Origin: Candidatus Bipolaricaulota bacterium
GTDB lineage: Bacteria; Bipolaricaulota; Bipolaricaulia; UBA7950; UBA9294
Reading direction: 5' to 3'
DNA: 9,294 bases
Assembly: GCA_030612485.1 (NCBI GenBank)
Contig: JAUWNS010000087.1
Span: 1-9,294 of the forward strand
Made by a program: the position numbers and the translations under genes. Shown one piece after another: positions 5,946 to 9,294 of this stretch; the stretch's first letter is position 1, and the number at the start of each line of letters is the position of its first letter. The notes under the pieces are model-generated. The model was given only the letters and a program-made list of their open reading frames with translations, had not been told where the DNA came from and did no database searches.

Positions 5946-6228
5946 AGTGCTGGTGGTGGCATGTGGAACCAAGCTGGGAATTACGTATTCAAGAAGCCGA
6001 GTATATCGCTGAATTATCATTGCCATCAATTAACTTCCCACGAAGCGTTCAACGCTCTACATCTCTCCATTTCACAACTGCTTTCTCAGCTTAACACGTT
6101 TGATGAAATTTACCTAGCATACCGTAATGGTGGAGAATCTATATAAACTGGGGGTGATATGCGACGTACGTTATAGGTGAGAGGCTAGCGTAAGAAGCGT
6201 TAAATTTAAAGGAGGAGGTAAGATAGAG

Positions 6229-7785
6229 ATGAAAAAAATCACAGTGTTTTTTCTGATTGCTGTGCTGCTTGGAGGGCTTGCTCTTACCGTAGTTGGAGAA
6301 GACATCCAGCGCGGTGGAACTATTACTGTAACCGGGAGAACGATAGGGCGTATTGATGACCCAGCACGCTATTCGTGGGTGGCAAACTCCAACGCGACGC
6401 GTCTGGTTGCTGAATATCTAACTTACACCGACGAGAATAACATCACCCATCCCTGGCTGTTGGAGAGCTGGGATGCCAGTGATGACCTCATGACCTGGAC
6501 CCTCCACTGCCGGAAAGGGATCCTGTTCAACAACGGTGATGAGTTCAACGCGGACGATGTCGTCTTTAATATAACGAGGTGGCTTGATCCTGAGATCGGT
6601 TCTTCCATGCTGGGCCTGATGGCCGCGTATCTTAAGCCGGAGGGTATAGAGAAGGTGGACGAGTACACGGTTGTGCTCAATCTCTACTCACCCTCGATCG
6701 CCGTACCAGCGCACCTGTATCACTATCCGGCGCAGATTATGAACCACCGGACCTTTGAAGGCGACTTCCTCAAGGCACCGGTCGGTACGGGCCCCTTCGT
6801 CATAGAGGAGTACTCCGCTGGCGAACGGGTAGTGCTCAAAGCGCGTACAGATCCTCCTTACTGGAGGGACGGCGCCGATGGCGAGCCACTGCCCTACGTA
6901 GATGAGATAGTCTTCGTGGATACGGGGGATGAGCCATCGGCTCACGTCGCCGCTTTTCAGTCTGGAGACGTTGACGTTATCACCGAGGCGAGGCTTGCTC
7001 ACTTCCTGGCACTGAAAGACAATCCAATCGCGAATGTGATCGGTACACCAACCGCTCAGTGTCGTGTCATGCGTATGCGCGTAGATAAGGAACCCTGGGA
7101 TGATTACCGGGTTCGTAAGGCGCTCAAGCTTTGCGTGGATCGCGAGAAGATCCTGGCTCTGGCCTACTACGGTGAAGGTGTCGTGGGTGGGGATTACCAT
7201 GTATGCCCAATTCATCCAGCGTACGCTGATGTAGCCCCGCTTCCATACGATCCAGTAAGGGCCAAGAAGCTGTTGGCCGAAGCTGGCTACCCCGACGGGG
7301 TTACAGTCGAACTTAGTGTGGGAAGCGGCTGGGAGGACATCGTCTCTATAGCTGAGATCCTCAAGGAGGACGCAGCAGCAGGAGGCTTTGACATTCAGAT
7401 AAAGACCATGCCTGTTAGCACCTACTGGGACATCTGGACAGAGTGTGATTTTGGAATCACTCCCTGGACGCACCGCCCACTGGGTCCGATGGTTCTGAGC
7501 TTGGCCTACACATGCGATGCAGAAGGAAACGCTGTCCCCTGGAACGAGAGCCGCTGGTGTGACGATACGTTCACGGCACTGCTCAGAATAGCCGAAGGGA
7601 CCCTAGACGTAGAGAAGCGCCGGGAGATTATGGCCGCGCTCGAGGTAATACAAAGAGAGTTCGGTTCCGTCATTATCCCTTACTGGCGCAACGTTTGGGC
7701 CATCGCGAACACAAGGATCCAGAACTACAAGGGGCACCCAACCCAGTACGATGGATGCCTCAGGGCGTGCTGGATCAAGGATTAA
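6229..7785 (+). CDS. ABC transporter substrate-binding protein, peptide/nickel family 5
   Basis: A 518-residue extracytoplasmic binding protein of the SBP_bac_5 (DppA/OppA) family, which delivers peptides, nickel or oligosaccharides to a DppBC-type permease. The N-terminus [19 protein letters not shown] is a signal peptide, probably cut near residue 23 (TVVG/ED). There is no lipobox cysteine, so the protein should be free in the periplasm or secreted. Family signatures are [18 protein letters not shown] (75-92) with [19 protein letters not shown] (95-113), then [12 protein letters not shown] (184-195) and [11 protein letters not shown] (about 242-252). The length is within the usual range. 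The ATG at 6229 has a strong AAAGGAGGAGG at about 6208-6218. The permease that follows supports the role. The ligand cannot be decided from sequence. Confidence 0.93.
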   Translation: MKKITVFFLIAVLLGGLALTVVGEDIQRGGTITVTGRTIGRIDDPARYSWVANSNATRLVAEYLTYTDENNITHPWLLESWDASDDLMTWTLHCRKGILFNNGDEFNADDVVFNITRWLDPEIGSSMLGLMAAYLKPEGIEKVDEYTVVLNLYSPSIAVPAHLYHYPAQIMNHRTFEGDFLKAPVGTGPFVIEEYSAGERVVLKARTDPPYWRDGADGEPLPYVDEIVFVDTGDEPSAHVAAFQSGDVDVITEARLAHFLALKDNPIANVIGTPTAQCRVMRMRVDKEPWDDYRVRKALKLCVDREKILALAYYGEGVVGGDYHVCPIHPAYADVAPLPYDPVRAKKLLAEAGYPDGVTVELSVGSGWEDIVSIAEILKEDAAAGGFDIQIKTMPVSTYWDIWTECDFGITPWTHRPLGPMVLSLAYTCDAEGNAVPWNESRWCDDTFTALLRIAEGTLDVEKRREIMAALEVIQREFGSVIIPYWRNVWAIANTRIQNYKGHPTQYDGCLRACWIKD

Positions 7786-7801
7786 GTTTCGGAAGCAAAA
7801 C

Positions 7802-7836
7802 AGCTGGCAGCTTTATAGCTGCCAGCTCTCTTTAGA
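7802..7836 (+). terminator. Hairpin between binding protein and permease
   Basis: A perfect 10-base stem, AGCTGGCAGC (7802-7811) and GCTGCCAGCT (7818-7827), closes a six-base loop TTTATA, 17 bases after the binding-protein stop. The following CTCTTTAG contains few T residues, so it is likely a weak terminator or an mRNA-end stabiliser rather than a full stop. Such an element would give more binding protein than permease. Confidence 0.6.
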
Positions 7837-7910
7837 GTGTGGAATCTTAGCGTTTGTCCTACTCTTAAGAAGTGTTTTCTGGTGGGGCTTTTTGTCCCAC
7901 ACTTAGAAGC

Positions 7911-7940
7911 TTGCTTTATGTAGTATCGTGGTATTATAGT
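7911..7940 (+). promoter_or_regulatory. Possible internal promoter for the permease
   Basis: TTGCTT (7911-7916) and TATAGT (7935-7940) are 18 bases apart; an alternative TATTAT lies at 7932-7937. The -10 matches well, the -35 only partly. A nine-base TGGTATTAT occurs at 7929-7937 and again at 7972-7980. It could supply extra permease transcripts downstream of the hairpin. Confidence 0.3.
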
Positions 7941-8022
7941 AGTTAAAAAGCCCGAGCGAGCTTGGATAAACTGGTATTATCAGCAGCTTGGAGGAGTGCG
8001 CAGGAGGTTATACGTAAGAGCT

Positions 8023-9294
8023 ATGCCCAAATTCATCGTACGGCGATTGCTGCTTATGATATTGACGATGTTTTTGGTTTCGATCATCGTCTTCACCGTC
8101 ACCGAGATCGCACCCGGCAACGTGGCGCGAAAAATCCTGGGGGCATTCGCCACGCCCGAGCAGGAGGAGTCCTTTACGAAGCAGTTAGGTCTGGATGCCC
8201 CTGTATATGTTCGCTATTCTGACTGGTTGATCGGAAGCGATTGGCGGGCAAAAAGGCTTGTTGATATGCCGCTTACGCAGATAAAGAAGGCAGGGACCAA
8301 GTTCTATGAGTGGTGGGCACTGGACGAGGATGGCACTCCAGTTCGGTGGAAACTGGAGGAAGAGGATCTTATTGCCATGCACCTCCAACCGGACGGCACA
8401 GTCGTCGAGTCGATCGACAATGACAGGTGGCAGACGGACGAGGAAGGGGTTAGCACATTCTGGGGAATCGATACACACGACCATGCAATCCTGTGGGAGA
8501 AGGGTAGTGGTGGGACTTACTGGTTCCGCGCTGGCTCGGCAGGGTGGTGGGTGGAGAAGAAAGGCGGTGCCAAGTACTACATTCCTCTGAAGAAAGGGAT
8601 GTTACGCGGTGACCCTGGCAAATCGGTACAGACGGGCCGTTCTGTTATGGGGACGCTCCTTCGACGGTTGCAGAACTCGGGCATCCTCGCCGGTCTGGCA
8701 TTCGCCATTGTTATGCCTCTGGCCGTCGTGCTGGGATTGATAGCAGGCCTCAATGAGGGAAAAGCGATTGACCGGGTCCTCTCCATCGGGGGTTTGGCAG
8801 CCACCGCCACCCCGCACTTTGCGACCGGTGTTTTTCTGATTCTGATATTCTCTACTTGGTTGAAACTACTCCCTGGGGCGACCGTGTTTTCGAGCGCGGG
8901 AGCACTCTTTGAAAGACCAGAGATGCTGGTCCTACCTGTTCTAACGCTTACCTTGATAGAGCTGGGCTACGTACTGCGCATCACGCGTGCCAGTATGGTG
9001 GAGGTAATGGGGACGGACTATATCCGCACTGCTTTCCTAAAGGGCTTGCCTTACAGGCGTATCGTCTTCAAGCACGCTCTGCGCAACGCGTTGATGGCCC
9101 CTATCACGGTCATTATGTTGCACGTCAATTGGCTTATGGGAGGGATTGTAGTGGTAGAAGCGATCTTTGGTTTCCCAGGCCTGGGAAACTACCTCTATAA
9201 GTCAGGATTGTATAAGGATGTCTTCGCTGTGGAAGCGGTGGCCTTGGTGATGGTCTTCCTGGCCGTGGGAACACAACTTGTTGCTGACATCATC
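8023..9294 (+). CDS. DppB/OppB-type ABC permease with large external insert (partial)
   Basis: An inner-membrane permease subunit of the peptide/nickel (DppB/OppB) family; 424 codons are present without a stop, so the 3' end lies beyond the window. The first helix (about 8-27) precedes APGNVARKILG and TPEQEESFTKQLGLD (45-59), which is standard. The usual RGDxGxSxxTGRxV appears only at 195-208 (RGDPGKSVQTGRSV). Between them, about residues 72-191, lies an insert of about 120 residues that the family lacks, with nine Trp between 97 and 176. The core resumes with helices from about 217, and the coupling (EAA) loop EVMGTDYIRTAFLKGLPYRR (327-346) followed by HALRNALMAPIT is clear. The ATG at 8023 follows AGGAGGT (8002-8008) at a long 14-base spacing; no better in-frame start was found. 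The binding-protein gene is directly upstream. Confidence 0.92.
   Translation, partial: MPKFIVRRLLLMILTMFLVSIIVFTVTEIAPGNVARKILGAFATPEQEESFTKQLGLDAPVYVRYSDWLIGSDWRAKRLVDMPLTQIKKAGTKFYEWWALDEDGTPVRWKLEEEDLIAMHLQPDGTVVESIDNDRWQTDEEGVSTFWGIDTHDHAILWEKGSGGTYWFRAGSAGWWVEKKGGAKYYIPLKKGMLRGDPGKSVQTGRSVMGTLLRRLQNSGILAGLAFAIVMPLAVVLGLIAGLNEGKAIDRVLSIGGLAATATPHFATGVFLILIFSTWLKLLPGATVFSSAGALFERPEMLVLPVLTLTLIELGYVLRITRASMVEVMGTDYIRTAFLKGLPYRRIVFKHALRNALMAPITVIMLHVNWLMGGIVVVEAIFGFPGLGNYLYKSGLYKDVFAVEAVALVMVFLAVGTQLVADII

Larger units (their letters stand above)
5744..6228. other. Divergent regulatory region and long leader
   Basis: This 485-base gap separates folD from the transport operon. It holds a promoter on each strand and, on the plus strand, about 277 bases of leader before the binding-protein gene. 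GGGAAAAT occurs at 5871-5878 and 5897-5904, with a related inverted ATTTTCC at 5825-5831; these could be operator half-sites. A 13-base palindrome AGCGTTCAACGCT (6044-6056) and a second GAAGCGTT (6194-6201) lie in the leader. A 61-codon frame at 5961-6146 lacks a ribosome site and is A+T-rich compared with its neighbours, so I do not call it a gene. No known riboswitch class was recognised. Confidence 0.5.

Noticed and set aside
5961..6146. 61-codon plus-strand frame in the transport leader
   Set aside because: No Shine-Dalgarno, A+T-rich codons rich in His, Asn and Ser, and no recognisable domain. Kept only as part of the leader description.
6688..7473. 261-codon minus-strand frame
   Set aside because: It is antisense to the substrate-binding protein gene, which has a signal peptide and family motifs.
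7962..8222. 86-codon plus-strand frame before the permease
   Set aside because: Most of it overlaps the permease in another phase; the permease frame carries the family motifs.

Overview
The window looks like chromosomal DNA from an anaerobic, probably uncultivated bacterium of moderate G+C. Two signals point in different directions on envelope type. A two-gene Asp23/Gls24 set with an AmaP-like anchor and a DUF2273-like protein is typical of Firmicutes and related phyla. The solute-binding protein, however, has a plain signal peptide with no lipobox cysteine, which is more usual in cells with an outer membrane. Together with the folate/corrinoid C1 genes this would fit a lineage such as Bipolaricaulota (Acetothermia), but that placement is inference only.

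Layout. (1) Bases 1-3200, plus strand: a conserved hypothetical protein (174-593), then a tightly packed run efp, asp23-like 1, asp23-like 2, amaP-like, DUF2273-like, nusB. Most junctions overlap or are separated by a few bases, so this looks like one operon. It resembles the efp / Asp23-family / nusB / folD neighbourhood of Firmicutes. (2) Bases 3203-5743, minus strand: folD, a gene resembling the B12-dependent methionine synthase activation domain, and fchA, transcribed in that order from a promoter upstream of folD. They fit the methyl branch of one-carbon metabolism (tetrahydrofolate and corrinoid chemistry, possibly Wood-Ljungdahl). A roughly 139-bp repeat with 12-bp inverted ends lies between the last two genes and supplies the last codons of the activation-domain gene. 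(3) Bases 5744-6228: a divergent regulatory region with a promoter for folD on one side and an extended -10 promoter on the other, followed by a long leader. (4) Bases 6229-9294, plus strand: a family 5 (peptide/nickel type) substrate-binding protein, a hairpin, and a DppB/OppB-type permease that runs off the window end.

The most unusual item is the permease. It carries about 120 extra residues, rich in tryptophan and acidic residues, in the external loop between the first membrane helix and the conserved core. This could be a docking domain for the binding protein and does not match any domain I recognise. Other points worth checking are the repeat that rewrites a protein C-terminus, the arginine-tipped EF-P loop, and the long leader of the transport operon. 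No phage, transposase, CRISPR, tRNA or rRNA was seen.
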